Source: Gammaproteobacteria bacterium (GTDB lineage Bacteria > Pseudomonadota > Gammaproteobacteria > GCA-001735895). Taken from it: DNA of 34,242 bases. The stretch spans positions 1 through 34,242 of the forward strand of contig JAAENK010000174.1 of the NCBI GenBank assembly GCA_024224415.1. Reading direction: 5' to 3'. The translations under genes and the position numbers were made by a program. Below the pieces are notes generated by a model, which did not search any database, was not told the origin of the DNA, and saw only the letters and a program-made list of their open reading frames with translations. The number at the start of each line of letters is the position of its first letter. Position 1 is the stretch's first letter. Positions 17,961-26,836 of this stretch are shown in pieces.

Positions 17961-18939
17961 TGTCGCTGTTGTGTTGTTGCATATAGGCGATGTCGAGATC
18001 TTCGTCGAAGCAGCGTTGAAAATACTCGGCGATGATCGGGTGCTCGTCTTCTTCGCATTTGTTGAGGAATGAGAGTTTAAAGGCGAGTACATGGTCATCG
18101 AAAATCAATGTGTTTTCCGCCCAGGAAATTACCGTACGTGGCGACATCAGTGTCGAAATATCGCCGACCACAAAACCTTCCCGTGTCAGCGTCGCCAGAG
18201 CCACCATCGATTTCAGCATTCGCGTGTTTTTCTCGCTGGTGAACTCGGCTACACGCGCCTGAACAATGCTCATCTCTTCGGTACTCGACAGATAGTTCAA
18301 AGTGGCGACGATGTTCCAACGATCGATCTGGCCGTGGTTGAGTAATTGCGTACCATGGTAAAGCCCGGTGGAATTGCCCAGACCGACAGTATTGGCAGTT
18401 GCAAACAGGCGAAAGCAGGGGTGTGGCGTTAACACGCGGTTCTGGTCGAGCAGGGCGAATTTACCTTCGCGTTCAAGTAGTCGCTGGATCACGAACATGA
18501 CGTCGGCGCGACCCGCGTCGTATTCATCAAACACCAGCGCCATTGGTCTTTGTAAAGACCAGGGTACGATGCCTTCCTGGAACTCGGTGACCTGGCGGCT
18601 TTCCTTTATGACGATGGTGTCCTTACCGACCAGATCGAGTCGGCTGATATGTCCATCCAGGTTTACACGCATGCAGGGCCAGTTTAGACGTGCGGCAACC
18701 TGTTCGATATGTGTTGATTTACCGGTGCCGTGCAGGCCCTGCAGCATGACGCGACGGTTGTGCGTAAAACCAGCCAGTATCGCCAGCGTCACCTCGGGAT
18801 TAAAGTGATATCCCTCATCGATATCGGGTACGTAATCGACCCGCTCGGCGAAAGCCTGGACGCGTAAATTACTGTCGATACTAAAGGTTTCACGAACCGA
18901 GAGTGTTGTTGTGGGAACTTCGCTGGGGGCGCTGGACAT
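17953..18939 (-). CDS. CobS-like AAA+ ATPase (MoxR-related, cobaltochelatase subunit family)
   Basis: 328 aa. Walker A is GLHGTGKST (68-76), Walker B is ALVFDEYD (134-141), sensor region LFATANTVGLGNSTGLYHGT. The long segment STHIEQVAARLNWPCMRVNL through DLVGKDTIVI and QVTEFQEGIVPW is closely CobS-like rather than generic MoxR. It is expected to form a ring that works with the VWA protein encoded next, whose ATG overlaps this stop by 8 bp. The start ATG at 18939 lies in a 142-bp gap shared with the divergent CoA-transferase gene; a TATACT-like -10 is present there (18979-18984). Confidence 0.9.
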   Translation of the reverse strand: MSSAPSEVPTTTLSVRETFSIDSNLRVQAFAERVDYVPDIDEGYHFNPEVTLAILAGFTHNRRVMLQGLHGTGKSTHIEQVAARLNWPCMRVNLDGHISRLDLVGKDTIVIKESRQVTEFQEGIVPWSLQRPMALVFDEYDAGRADVMFVIQRLLEREGKFALLDQNRVLTPHPCFRLFATANTVGLGNSTGLYHGTQLLNHGQIDRWNIVATLNYLSSTEEMSIVQARVAEFTSEKNTRMLKSMVALATLTREGFVVGDISTLMSPRTVISWAENTLIFDDHVLAFKLSFLNKCEEDEHPIIAEYFQRCFDEDLDIAYMQQHNSDNG

Positions 18940-19081
18940 GATGGATTCCGGACTATCAAGTTAGGCATAAAGCGCGCGAGTATACGCTATTCCAACTATG
19001 ACCGATAAGGCCAGATGGTCTTGCCTTTTTATGCCACTCTTGTCAAAGTGCGGTCATCAAAACTGGATGATGAGTATATCG

Positions 19082-20275
19082 ATGAGCAACAAAGGGCCGC
19101 TGGACGGTTACCGTGTCATAGAGCTGGGACAATTGCTGGCGGGGCCTTTTGCCGGTTGCATGCTCGGTTATTTTGGTGCCGAGGTAATAAAGATTGAGCC
19201 ACCGGATGGCGGTGACCCGATTCGCCGCTGGCGCGAAATACAAGGCGATACTTCGCTGTGGTGGCGTTCAATCGGGCGCAACAAGAAATCTGTTACCATC
19301 GATTTGAAATCTGACAGGGGTGTCGAACTGGTAAAGCGCCTGATTGATGACGCCGATGTGGTGATTGAAAATTTTCGTCCCGGCGTGGTGGAAAAATGGG
19401 GGCTAGGGCCGGATGAGTTTAAACAAAGCAATCCTGGCCTGGTGTATGCGCGTATCTCGGGTTACGGACAGGATGGGCCTTATGCCAGTAAGCCCGGTTT
19501 TGCCTCTGTCTGTGAAGGCATTAGTGGCTTTCGCTACGTGAATGGTAAACCGGGAGAAGCACCGATGCGGCCGAATTTGAGCATCGGCGATACTATCTCC
19601 GGTATCCATGCGGCGCTGGGTATCGTGATGGCCTTACTGGAGCAGAAAAAATCTGGCAAGGGCCAGGTGGTCGATGTGTCCCTGTACGAATCAATGTTTA
19701 ATTTAATGGAGGCAGTAGTACCCGAATACGATGGCGCGGGTGTCATTCGCGAACCATCGGGGAGTACTGTAACCGGCATTGTGCCAACCAATACCTATCG
19801 CTGCGCCGATGCAAAGTTCGTCGTCATCGGTGGTAACGGCGATTCGATATTCCAGCGCCTGATGATCGCAGCGGGTTACCCGCAAATGGCCGAAGACTCG
19901 CGGCTGGCGTCAAACCCAGGTCGAGTCGAACACGAGGCGGAAATCGATAAGGCGTTATCGGACTGGTGCGCGCAAAATAATGCCGATGAAATCCTAGTGT
20001 CGCTGGAACAGGCAAGGGTGCCAGCCGGCCCTATTTACAATGTTGAAGACATGGTCAAAGACCCGCACTTCCAGGCTCGCGGGCTTTTCGAAAAAGTTGA
20101 AATCAATGGTAAGCCGTTGAGAATTCCAGCGATCCTGCCTAAGTTTGAGCGTACGCCTGGTCAGACGCGTTGGCCTGGAGGTGAACTCGGTAGCCACAAT
20201 CAGGCGGTACTTGGGGACTTGCTGGATTTGAGTGAGGAAGAGCTGGCCAGGCTTTCGGGTGATGGTGTGATTTGA
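19082..20275 (+). CDS. Class III (CaiB/BaiF) CoA-transferase
   Basis: 397 aa from ATG 19082. This start is preferred because family proteins begin near GPLDGYRVIELGQLLAGPF; earlier ATGs at 19067 and 18998 add unrelated residues. Catalytic Asp170 sits in NLSIGDTISGIHAALG, matching Asp169 of formyl-CoA transferase. Other family segments are FGAEVIKIEPPDGGDPIRRW and VIENFRPGVVEKWGLGP. It moves CoA between carboxylic acids; the acids used are not evident, and no acyl-CoA pathway gene is adjacent. Its TGA overlaps the nudC TTG, so the two are probably coupled. Confidence 0.92.
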   Translation: MSNKGPLDGYRVIELGQLLAGPFAGCMLGYFGAEVIKIEPPDGGDPIRRWREIQGDTSLWWRSIGRNKKSVTIDLKSDRGVELVKRLIDDADVVIENFRPGVVEKWGLGPDEFKQSNPGLVYARISGYGQDGPYASKPGFASVCEGISGFRYVNGKPGEAPMRPNLSIGDTISGIHAALGIVMALLEQKKSGKGQVVDVSLYESMFNLMEAVVPEYDGAGVIREPSGSTVTGIVPTNTYRCADAKFVVIGGNGDSIFQRLMIAAGYPQMAEDSRLASNPGRVEHEAEIDKALSDWCAQNNADEILVSLEQARVPAGPIYNVEDMVKDPHFQARGLFEKVEINGKPLRIPAILPKFERTPGQTRWPGGELGSHNQAVLGDLLDLSEEELARLSGDGVI

Positions 20276-21249
20276 ACCTGTTTGACAGGGATAGTATTTA
20301 TTACGCTGGCCTGAGGCTCGACAGAGCCAGTGAGCAACGCAAGGATACTTTCTGGATTAAACAACAGTGGCAATTAGAGAGCTGTCGGGTGCTGTTGCTG
20401 CATGGCAACCGAAACCTTATGATCTGGAATCGAGATAGCAATCAAATGCCGCTTGCAGTCAGTCATAGTCGTGCAGAAGCAGCGTACCTATTACCTGAAC
20501 TGGAAGCGATGGTATTTCTCGGGCAAGAAGGGGCAACACCAATATTTGCTGCCGATGTTTCAGATTGCGACGAAATCGAGGTGCTGGCTTTGCCGGGCGA
20601 GCATGAACTGGTCGACCTGCGCGAGGCCGGTTGGCTATTGAGTGCCGAGGAAGCTGCCTTGCTCGCTTACGCGCGGGGATTATTGTACTGGAACCGACAT
20701 AATAGCTTTTGCAGCAATTGTGGTAGTGTCGCCGAAAGTCAGCAGGGTGGGCATGTGCGTCGTTGCACCAATGAAAAATGTGGCCGCTTGCATTTTCCGC
20801 GCACCGACCCGGCTGTGATCATGCTGGTTGAAGATATATCTGACCATAGCAATCCACGCTGTCTGTTAGGTCGTAACTCACGATTCCCCGCGAGACTGAT
20901 GTCGACCCTGGCCGGGTTTGTCGACCCGCTGGAAAGCCTGGAGAAGTGTGTCGAGCGCGAAGTGTTTGAAGAGGCCGGTATCCGGGTTGACAGGATAGCA
21001 TACCAGGCTTCGCAACCCTGGCCGTTTCCCTCATCGATTATGCTCGGCTTTCGTGCCCGTGCGTTGACTACGGATATTGATATCGATGGTGTCGAAATTG
21101 CCGAGGCTGACTGGTTTACCCCCGGGCAGCTCAAAAGCTTTGGCGAGTGGGGCGATGATGGCTGTGCTTACTGCCTGCCGCGACGTGATTCGATTGCGCG
21201 GTATTTGATCGAATCATGGATTAAAGATTTTGGCGCTGTAGCTGGGTGA
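20272..21249 (+). CDS. nudC: NADH pyrophosphatase / NAD-cap hydrolase NudC
   Basis: 325 aa from TTG at 20272, inside the end of the CoA-transferase gene. It hydrolyses NAD(H) to NMN(H) and AMP and, in E. coli, removes NAD caps from RNA. The parts are an N-terminal NudC domain, a zinc ribbon (CSNCG and CTNEKCG), the Nudix box GFVDPLESLEKCVEREVFEE followed by AGI (GX5EX7REUXEEXGU), and the NudC-defining SQPWPFP. It is longer than E. coli NudC (257 aa) but within the range of proteobacterial homologues. It is convergent with glnD across 18 bp. Confidence 0.95.
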   Translation: MNLFDRDSIYYAGLRLDRASEQRKDTFWIKQQWQLESCRVLLLHGNRNLMIWNRDSNQMPLAVSHSRAEAAYLLPELEAMVFLGQEGATPIFAADVSDCDEIEVLALPGEHELVDLREAGWLLSAEEAALLAYARGLLYWNRHNSFCSNCGSVAESQQGGHVRRCTNEKCGRLHFPRTDPAVIMLVEDISDHSNPRCLLGRNSRFPARLMSTLAGFVDPLESLEKCVEREVFEEAGIRVDRIAYQASQPWPFPSSIMLGFRARALTTDIDIDGVEIAEADWFTPGQLKSFGEWGDDGCAYCLPRRDSIARYLIESWIKDFGAVAG

Positions 21250-21267
21250 CAGTGCCCTGTATACTGG

Positions 21268-23919
21268 TCAGGCCACTTTTCGTGCTACTAAAGCTTCGGT
21301 TATCTGTGTTCGCAGTTTGTCCAACTCCTGTTCGTCGGTAATATTCTTACCATCGGGTGTGGTGAGATAAAAAATATCATCAATCTTTTCACCGAGCGTG
21401 GAAATCTTTGCATGCGTAATATTAATCTCCATGGTGGCGATAACGTTGGCAATTACTGATAGTAAACCCGGCATATCCATCGCGCTGATTTCCATTACAG
21501 TGCGACTGTTGAGGTAATCTTGTTCGAACTGGATTTCGGTTGGTCGGTCGAAGGCTTTTAATTGTCGCGGTTGGCGTTTGTGGCTGACGCTCTTGTATAT
21601 GCTGTTTGACTGTAATGCCCTGATTAACTCAGCTTCGATATGACGAATGGTTGCGTTATCGGTTACTGCTTCACTATTTTGATCCTGAATAATAAAGGTA
21701 TCCATGACCTTGTTATTCCGGGTGGTAAAAATTTCAGCATTAAGAATACTCAGGCCCAATGAACCGATAGTGCCTGTCACCTGCGAGAATACATAGGGAT
21801 TTTCGTCACAGTAAACGAATACCTTTGTGGTTTTGGTGAATTTAGCCTGACGGATATTGACCAGAATATCGGTTTCGAGATTATTAAGAATGGTATTCAC
21901 ATGCCATTTGATTTCGAGCGGTCTGTGACGCAGAAAATAGTCACCGGGTAGCTGGTCGCATAATGCATTGATATCATCGATTGGGTAGGGTAGGTCCCGC
22001 ATTTCGTCAAAGGCCGCATCACGGTTTTCCTGGACGATATCTTCGATGTCTGGTGCGATATCAATTCCTCGTCGAATTACCTGTTTGGTGGCACCGTAGA
22101 GTTGCTTGAGTAGCGCATCTTTCCAGTTATTCCACAGTTTGGGGTTGGTACTGCGGATATCTGCGACCGTGAGCAGGTAAAGATAATTGAGCATAGATAT
22201 ACTACCTACATGGCGGGCAAAATCTCGCACCACGTCAGGGTCACTGATGTCCTTGCGCTGCGCAGTGACCGACATGATCAAGTGGTCGCGCACCAGATGT
22301 GATACGACGCGTGTTTCTTTGCGATTCAAATTATGCTGCAGGCAAAACTGTGTTGCTTCGTCGGCGCCCAGTTCGGAATGGTCGCCGTCACGGCCTTTGG
22401 CGATATCGTGGAATAATGCCGCGAGATAAAGCAGGCAGGGATCTTCCAGCTCGCGATAAACCTCGTTGCAGAAAGGAAATTCATCTTCGTGTATATCGAG
22501 TGCAAAGCGGCGCAGATTACGAATTACAAATATGCTGTGTTGATCGACAGTATAGGCATGGAACAAATCGTATTGCATGCGCCCGGTGATTTTGCCGAAT
22601 GCGGGAATGTATGCCGCCAGAAAACCGTATGAATTCATACGACGCATCTGGTGGGTCATGCCGCTGGGTGCGCTCATGAGTTGCATAAACAGGTGGTTGA
22701 CTTCCTCATTACTGCTGAAGTCGTCGTCGACCAGGTAAAGGTGTTCGCGTACCAGCCGGATTGTCGAGGCGGTCACTCCATCGCATTTATCGTGTGTTGA
22801 AATCAATAAAAACAGTTCCACCAGCGCAGATGGTTGGCGTTTGAAAACATCGGCATCGCGTACTTCAATGTAGCGATTACGCAACATGAAGCGTTCGTTG
22901 ATAATGGAAATCTTTTTCTGTGCGTCGGTAAGCAGGATTTCCTCTCGAAAAATCTGTAGCAGCATTTCATTGAGCCGTTCCAGTTCCATGATGGTGCGAT
23001 AATACTGTTGCATGAACTGTTCTATGGCCTGATTATTCTTGCCTGCCTTGAACCCAAACTCGGTGGCAAGCTCGCTCTGGTAATCGAACAACAGTCGGTC
23101 TTCGCGGCGTTTCGCTAACCGATGTAAGGCAAAGCGGACCTTCCACAAGTGCTTCTGTCCAGCTTCGAGGATTTGGTATTCGTTTTCGGTGATAAACTCA
23201 TGGTCAACCAGTTCACGCAGTGAGCGCGCACCAAAATGTCGTTTCGCCACCCAGCCAATGATCTGGATATCGCGTAATCCTCCGGGGCCTTCTTTGATAT
23301 TAGGCTCCAGATTATAGGCGGTGTCGTTGTAACGCAGGTGCCGATTTTGCTGCTCTTCCAGTTTGGCTTCAAAAAATTTTCGTGAGGACCACATCTTTTT
23401 CGGTGCGATAGCTAGCTGGAATTTCTCATACAATGTAGTACTACCATGTAATAAGCGTGACTCGATCATATTGGTCATAACCGTGACATCGGCTTTGCCC
23501 TCACGAACGCAATCCTTAATGCTACGCACGCTGTGGCCGACTTCGAGGCCGATATCCCAGAGGAAGGTGAGGAAGGCGGAAATCTGTTCTTGCATATCCT
23601 TACCAGGTTTCTTTTCCAGCAATAGCATCAAATCTATATCCGAACCGGGTAACAATTCAACTCGACCGTAGCCACCGACTGCGATCAGACAACAATTGTT
23701 ACGCTTCTGGGATTTGATAAAATCTTCGATACAGACATTTAATACTCGATCAATAACGCTGGCTTTCCGATAGACCAGTGTTTCAATTGCAACACCTTTA
23801 TCAAAATCGTCGTAAAGACACTGGTTAGTTTTGTTCAGGCCTTCTATGATTGGGGCAATCTGCATACCAGTTGGTGTTTTCGCAGCATGCAAATATTGAT
23901 CAATTTCCTGCATATTCAT
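21268..23919 (-). CDS. glnD: Bifunctional [protein-PII] uridylyltransferase / uridylyl-removing enzyme
   Basis: 883 aa from ATG 23919, four bases after the map stop; ATGs at 23937 and 23967 would overlap map and have no visible SD, so the start is not certain. It uridylylates P-II at Tyr51 when glutamine is low and removes UMP when it is high. The nucleotidyltransferase motif is GGYGRVELLPGSDIDLMLL (near residue 82), the HD hydrolase motif is FHDIAKGRDGDHSELGADEA, and two ACT domains close the protein (starting at TKVFVYCDENPYVFSQ and RTVMEISAMDMPGLLS). Its substrate protein is encoded at 13375-13713. The map-glnD pairing beside rpsB is usual in gammaproteobacteria. Confidence 0.96.
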   Translation of the reverse strand: MNMQEIDQYLHAAKTPTGMQIAPIIEGLNKTNQCLYDDFDKGVAIETLVYRKASVIDRVLNVCIEDFIKSQKRNNCCLIAVGGYGRVELLPGSDIDLMLLLEKKPGKDMQEQISAFLTFLWDIGLEVGHSVRSIKDCVREGKADVTVMTNMIESRLLHGSTTLYEKFQLAIAPKKMWSSRKFFEAKLEEQQNRHLRYNDTAYNLEPNIKEGPGGLRDIQIIGWVAKRHFGARSLRELVDHEFITENEYQILEAGQKHLWKVRFALHRLAKRREDRLLFDYQSELATEFGFKAGKNNQAIEQFMQQYYRTIMELERLNEMLLQIFREEILLTDAQKKISIINERFMLRNRYIEVRDADVFKRQPSALVELFLLISTHDKCDGVTASTIRLVREHLYLVDDDFSSNEEVNHLFMQLMSAPSGMTHQMRRMNSYGFLAAYIPAFGKITGRMQYDLFHAYTVDQHSIFVIRNLRRFALDIHEDEFPFCNEVYRELEDPCLLYLAALFHDIAKGRDGDHSELGADEATQFCLQHNLNRKETRVVSHLVRDHLIMSVTAQRKDISDPDVVRDFARHVGSISMLNYLYLLTVADIRSTNPKLWNNWKDALLKQLYGATKQVIRRGIDIAPDIEDIVQENRDAAFDEMRDLPYPIDDINALCDQLPGDYFLRHRPLEIKWHVNTILNNLETDILVNIRQAKFTKTTKVFVYCDENPYVFSQVTGTIGSLGLSILNAEIFTTRNNKVMDTFIIQDQNSEAVTDNATIRHIEAELIRALQSNSIYKSVSHKRQPRQLKAFDRPTEIQFEQDYLNSRTVMEISAMDMPGLLSVIANVIATMEINITHAKISTLGEKIDDIFYLTTPDGKNITDEQELDKLRTQITEALVARKVA

Positions 23920-23923
23920 GCTT

Positions 23924-24691
23924 TTACAATCTGTCATCTGGGTGCAATGTGAGTACTTCGAAACCATCTTCGGTGACCAGATTGGTATGCTCCCATTGCG
24001 CGGAAAGGCTATGGTCTTTAGTGACTACGGTCCATTCATCTGGTAGTAGCTTTACATTGCGTTTGCCGAGGTTGACCATTGGTTCTATGGTAAAAGTCAT
24101 GCCTGGTTTTAGTGTTAAACCGGTATCGGGGTTGCCGTAATGTAGCACTTGCGGGTCTTCATGAAACATTTTACCGATGCCATGGCCACAGTATTCGCGG
24201 ACGATGCTACAGTTATTTTTTTCGGCGTGGGACTGAATTGCATAACCTATATCACCAAGGCGGATGCCAGGCTTGATCATTTCGATGCCAATTTTCATAC
24301 ACTCGTAGGCGATTCTTGTCAGGCGTTCCCCCTGGATGGTTGATTTGCCAACAATGAACATGGCGCTGGTATCACCGTGAAAGTCATCTTTAATAACGGT
24401 GATGTCGATGTTGATGATGTCGCCGTCTTTCAACTTCTTGTCCGAGGGTATGCCATGACAGACAACATGGTTGACCGAGGTACAGATCGAACGTGGGAAA
24501 CCGCGGTAATCCAGAGGAGCAGGTATGCTCTTTTGCTCGTTAATCATATAATCATGGCAAATATCGTTCAACCGCTGCGTGGTGACGCCAGGCTTAACAT
24601 ATGGGGCTATCATTTTCAGTACATCGGCGGCCAGGCGGCCAGCGATCCGCATTTTTTCAATATCTTGCGGCGATTTGATTGATACACCCAT
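23924..24691 (-). CDS. map: Methionine aminopeptidase, type I
   Basis: 255 aa (E. coli 264). It removes the initiator Met from new proteins. The five metal ligands are all present: Asp96, Asp107, His170, Glu203 and Glu234, with His79 in NHVVCHGIP. GGAGAC lies just upstream of the ATG. It is divergent from rpsB, sharing a 220-bp region that contains the rpsB promoter and leader, and is followed closely by glnD. Confidence 0.97.
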   Translation of the reverse strand: MGVSIKSPQDIEKMRIAGRLAADVLKMIAPYVKPGVTTQRLNDICHDYMINEQKSIPAPLDYRGFPRSICTSVNHVVCHGIPSDKKLKDGDIINIDITVIKDDFHGDTSAMFIVGKSTIQGERLTRIAYECMKIGIEMIKPGIRLGDIGYAIQSHAEKNNCSIVREYCGHGIGKMFHEDPQVLHYGNPDTGLTLKPGMTFTIEPMVNLGKRNVKLLPDEWTVVTKDHSLSAQWEHTNLVTEDGFEVLTLHPDDRL

Positions 24692-24710
24692 ATTTTTTTA
24701 GTCTCCTCGG

Positions 24711-24739
24711 TTGTTGGAAAAGGGGGATTATGGTATAAA
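24711..24739 (+). promoter_or_regulatory. rpsB-tsf promoter
   Basis: TTGTTG (24711-24716), 17-nt spacer, TATAAA (24734-24739), then GCGCGCGCC. The optimal spacing and GC-rich discriminator are typical of ribosomal promoters under stringent (ppGpp/DksA) control. Transcription should start near 24746. Confidence 0.7.
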
Positions 24740-24745
24740 GCGCGC

Positions 24746-24911
24746 GCCTTCGGCAACTACGAAGGCAAAATATCCCACACACATATCAAAACGTGATTAT
24801 GGGTGCCTGAATTTTACCAGAGTTCAGGTCGTAATCATTGGATATGTGGAGGCTTAACCCTGGATAGTTTGACGATTAAAAACTATCCATGAATGACATC
24901 TGGAGAAACTT
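24746..24911 (+). promoter_or_regulatory. Structured rpsB 5' leader (candidate S2 autoregulatory RNA)
   Basis: Five stems are visible. The first is GCCTTCG/CGAAGGC (24746-24752 with 24760-24766). A nested element follows: CACATATC/GATATGTG (24780-24787 with 24841-24848), TGATTA/TAATCA (24794-24799 with 24832-24837) and CCTGAA/TTCAGG (24806-24811 with 24823-24828). Last is a perfect 10-bp hairpin TGGATAGTTT/AAACTATCCA (24861-24870 with 24880-24889), 22 nt before the ATG. Repression of rpsB-tsf by S2 through the rpsB leader is established in gammaproteobacteria; that this RNA does the same is inference. Confidence 0.65.
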
Positions 24912-25922
24912 ATGTCTAACGTCACAATGCGTGAAATGTTGGAAGCGGGCGTGCATTTCGGTCACCAAACCCGTTTCTGGAATCCCAAAATGGCGCCGTT
25001 CATCTTCGGCGAGCGCAATAAAATCCATATTATCAATCTCGAGCAGACCATGCCATTGTGCAAGGATGCAGTAAATTACCTGGGTAAGGTCGCCTCGAAG
25101 AAAGGCAAAGTATTGTTTGTCGGTACCAAACGCGCCGCCAGCGATGCCGTAGCCAAAGAAGCACAGCGTTGCGGTATGCCTTATGTCAATCATCGCTGGT
25201 TGGGTGGCATGCTCACCAACTTCCGTACCGTTCGCGCCTCGATCAAGCGGCTCAAGGAACTTGAGGATATGGCGCAAAGCAATAACTACGAAAAGATCAA
25301 TAAAAAGGAAATCCTGCAATTATCCCGCGAGCAGGACAAGCTCGAAAAAACCCTGGGTGGTATCAAGGACATGGGTGGTTTACCAGATGTACTGTTTGTT
25401 ATCGACGTGGGCTATGAAAATATCGCCGTACTGGAAGCCTGTAAGCTGGGTATTCCTGTAGTTGGTGTGGTTGATAGCAATAATTCCCCAGACAATATCG
25501 ACTACATTATTCCCGGTAATGATGACTCGATGCGGGCCATCAAGTTGTATACCCAGATTGCTGCCGAAGCCATTTTGGTGGGTAAGGAAAATATTGCTGG
25601 TCCAGCCGATGGTGGCGCAGAATTAATCGAACTGGAAAGCGAAGACGCGCCAGCGCCTAAGGCGCCAGTTAAGATTTCTGCCAAGAAGCCTACCGTAGCA
25701 GCCAGTGCACCTGAAGAAGCAGTAGCCGAAGAAGCAGTAGCCGAAGAAGCAGTAGCCGAAGAAAAAACGGCTGAAGCAGCACCGAAAAAAGCAGCTACCA
25801 AAAAGGCGGCCACCAAGAAAGCAGCGACAAAAAAGGCTGCAACTAAAAAAGCAGCAACAAAAAAAGCAGCAACCAAAAAGGTTGCCGTCAAAAAAGCGGC
25901 AACCGAGGAGACCGACAAGTGA
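24912..25922 (+). CDS. rpsB: Small ribosomal subunit protein S2 (uS2) with long C-terminal extension
   Basis: 336 aa against about 241 in E. coli. Residues 1-235 are a complete S2 ([75 protein letters not shown]). The extra about 100 residues are low complexity: an acidic part with three EEAVA units (268-282) and then a basic part of eight five-residue units, mostly KKAAT (292-331). The tail is in frame with no stop and runs into tsf, whose GTG overlaps the TGA. GGAG precedes the ATG. The tail resembles histone-H1-like Lys/Ala repeats and could bind rRNA or other nucleic acid; this is inference. Confidence 0.97.
   Translation: MSNVTMREMLEAGVHFGHQTRFWNPKMAPFIFGERNKIHIINLEQTMPLCKDAVNYLGKVASKKGKVLFVGTKRAASDAVAKEAQRCGMPYVNHRWLGGMLTNFRTVRASIKRLKELEDMAQSNNYEKINKKEILQLSREQDKLEKTLGGIKDMGGLPDVLFVIDVGYENIAVLEACKLGIPVVGVVDSNNSPDNIDYIIPGNDDSMRAIKLYTQIAAEAILVGKENIAGPADGGAELIELESEDAPAPKAPVKISAKKPTVAASAPEEAVAEEAVAEEAVAEEKTAEAAPKKAATKKAATKKAATKKAATKKAATKKAATKKVAVKKAATEETDK
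25713..25757 (+). repeat. Perfect 15-bp tandem repeat (3 copies) in the rpsB tail
   Basis: GAAGAAGCAGTAGCC is repeated three times without mismatch and encodes EEAVA three times. The identity suggests recent expansion by slippage; copy number may vary between strains. Confidence 0.9.
25785..25904 (+). repeat. Degenerate 15-bp repeat (8 units) encoding KKAAT pentapeptides
   Basis: Eight consecutive pentapeptides, six KKAAT, one KKVAV and one KKAAT. At the DNA level the units differ at third positions (AAA/AAG, GCA/GCT/GCG/GCC), while the protein repeat is kept, unlike the identical EEAVA units just upstream. Confidence 0.9.
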
Positions 25923-26791
25923 CAATTACAGCATCTTTAGTCAAGGAGCTGCGTGAAAGAACAGGCTCAGGCATGATGGAATGCAAGAAAGCGCTGGTCG
26001 AATGCGATGGTGATATCGAAGCTGCAGCAGAGTTAATGCGCAAATCCGGCGCCGCCAAGGCCGACAAAAAGGCCGGACGCGTAGCCGCCGATGGTGCTAT
26101 TAAAGTCGGTGTTAGCGACGATGGTAAGCTTGCTGCTATTCTGGAAATCAACTCAGAAACCGATTTCGTCGCCAAGGACGAAAATTTTCAGTCTTTCGCT
26201 GATCAGGTTCTGGCTAGCGTCATGAGTGAAAAACCGGCCTCGGTTGAAGCCTTGAATAGCCTTACTCTGTCTGGCGGACAGACCGTCGAGGAAGCTCGTC
26301 AGGCGCTAATCGCAAAAGTTGGTGAGAACATTCAGGTACGTCGTTTTGAAATCGTCGAATCAGATCAAACCATCGCTTCGTACTCGCACGGTGCGCGTAT
26401 CGGCGTGCTGGTGGAAGCCAGTGCCGCTGCCGACATCAGCCGTGATATCGCGATGCATGTAGCTGCGGTAAATCCACAGTTCGTCGATGAGGCGGCAGTA
26501 CCAGCCGAGTTTATCGAGAAGGAAAAAGCGATTTTTATAGCCCAGGCGGAATCCAGCGGCAAGCCGATGGAAATTATCGAAAAAATGATTCAGGGAAAAA
26601 TGAAGAAGTATCTTGCTGAAATCACCTTGATGGGTCAAACTTTTGTCAAGAATGAGGATCAAACCGTCGAGCAACTGGTATCGAAAGCTGGTGGTTCAGT
26701 ATCGCGCTTTATTCGCTACGAGGTTGGCGAAGGCATCGAAAAGAAAGTCGAAGACTTCGCTGCTGAAGTGGCGTCTCAGCTTAATAGCTAA
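25919..26791 (+). CDS. tsf: Translation elongation factor Ts
   Basis: 290 aa (E. coli 283). Nucleotide exchange factor for EF-Tu. The N-terminal UBA-like domain reads [19 protein letters not shown], and the exchange motif is [17 protein letters not shown] start overlaps the rpsB TGA (GTGA), with GAGGAG inside the rpsB end. In E. coli the two genes are separated by an intergenic region, so the coupling here is tighter. A strong terminator follows the stop. Confidence 0.98.
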   Translation: MTITASLVKELRERTGSGMMECKKALVECDGDIEAAAELMRKSGAAKADKKAGRVAADGAIKVGVSDDGKLAAILEINSETDFVAKDENFQSFADQVLASVMSEKPASVEALNSLTLSGGQTVEEARQALIAKVGENIQVRRFEIVESDQTIASYSHGARIGVLVEASAAADISRDIAMHVAAVNPQFVDEAAVPAEFIEKEKAIFIAQAESSGKPMEIIEKMIQGKMKKYLAEITLMGQTFVKNEDQTVEQLVSKAGGSVSRFIRYEVGEGIEKKVEDFAAEVASQLNS

Positions 26792-26796
26792 AACTT

Positions 26797-26826
26797 AAAG
26801 GCCGCATTAGCGGCCTTTATTTTAAT
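26797..26826 (+). terminator. Rho-independent terminator after tsf
   Basis: AAAGGCCGC (26797-26805), loop ATTA, GCGGCCTTT (26810-26818), followed by ATTTTAAT. A 9-bp stem with GC-rich core and a T-rich tail ends the rpsB-tsf unit, ten bases before pyrH. Confidence 0.85.
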
Positions 26827-26836
26827 CGGAATATGT

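Noticed and set aside
17961-18098. A 46-residue N-terminal extension of the CobT-like protein
   Set aside because: It lies entirely inside the CobS-like gene in another frame and is a Ser/Thr-rich shadow sequence; ATG at 17960 with an 8-bp overlap is the natural coupled start.
18998-19081. Earlier start of the class III CoA-transferase at 18998
   Set aside because: The additional 28 residues do not resemble the family N-terminus and include a Cys/Met-rich stretch near the divergent promoter region; 19082 fits the family.
23920-23967. Longer GlnD N-terminus starting at 23967 or 23937
   Set aside because: These starts lie within the end of map without a visible Shine-Dalgarno and add residues with no family resemblance; kept only as alternatives.
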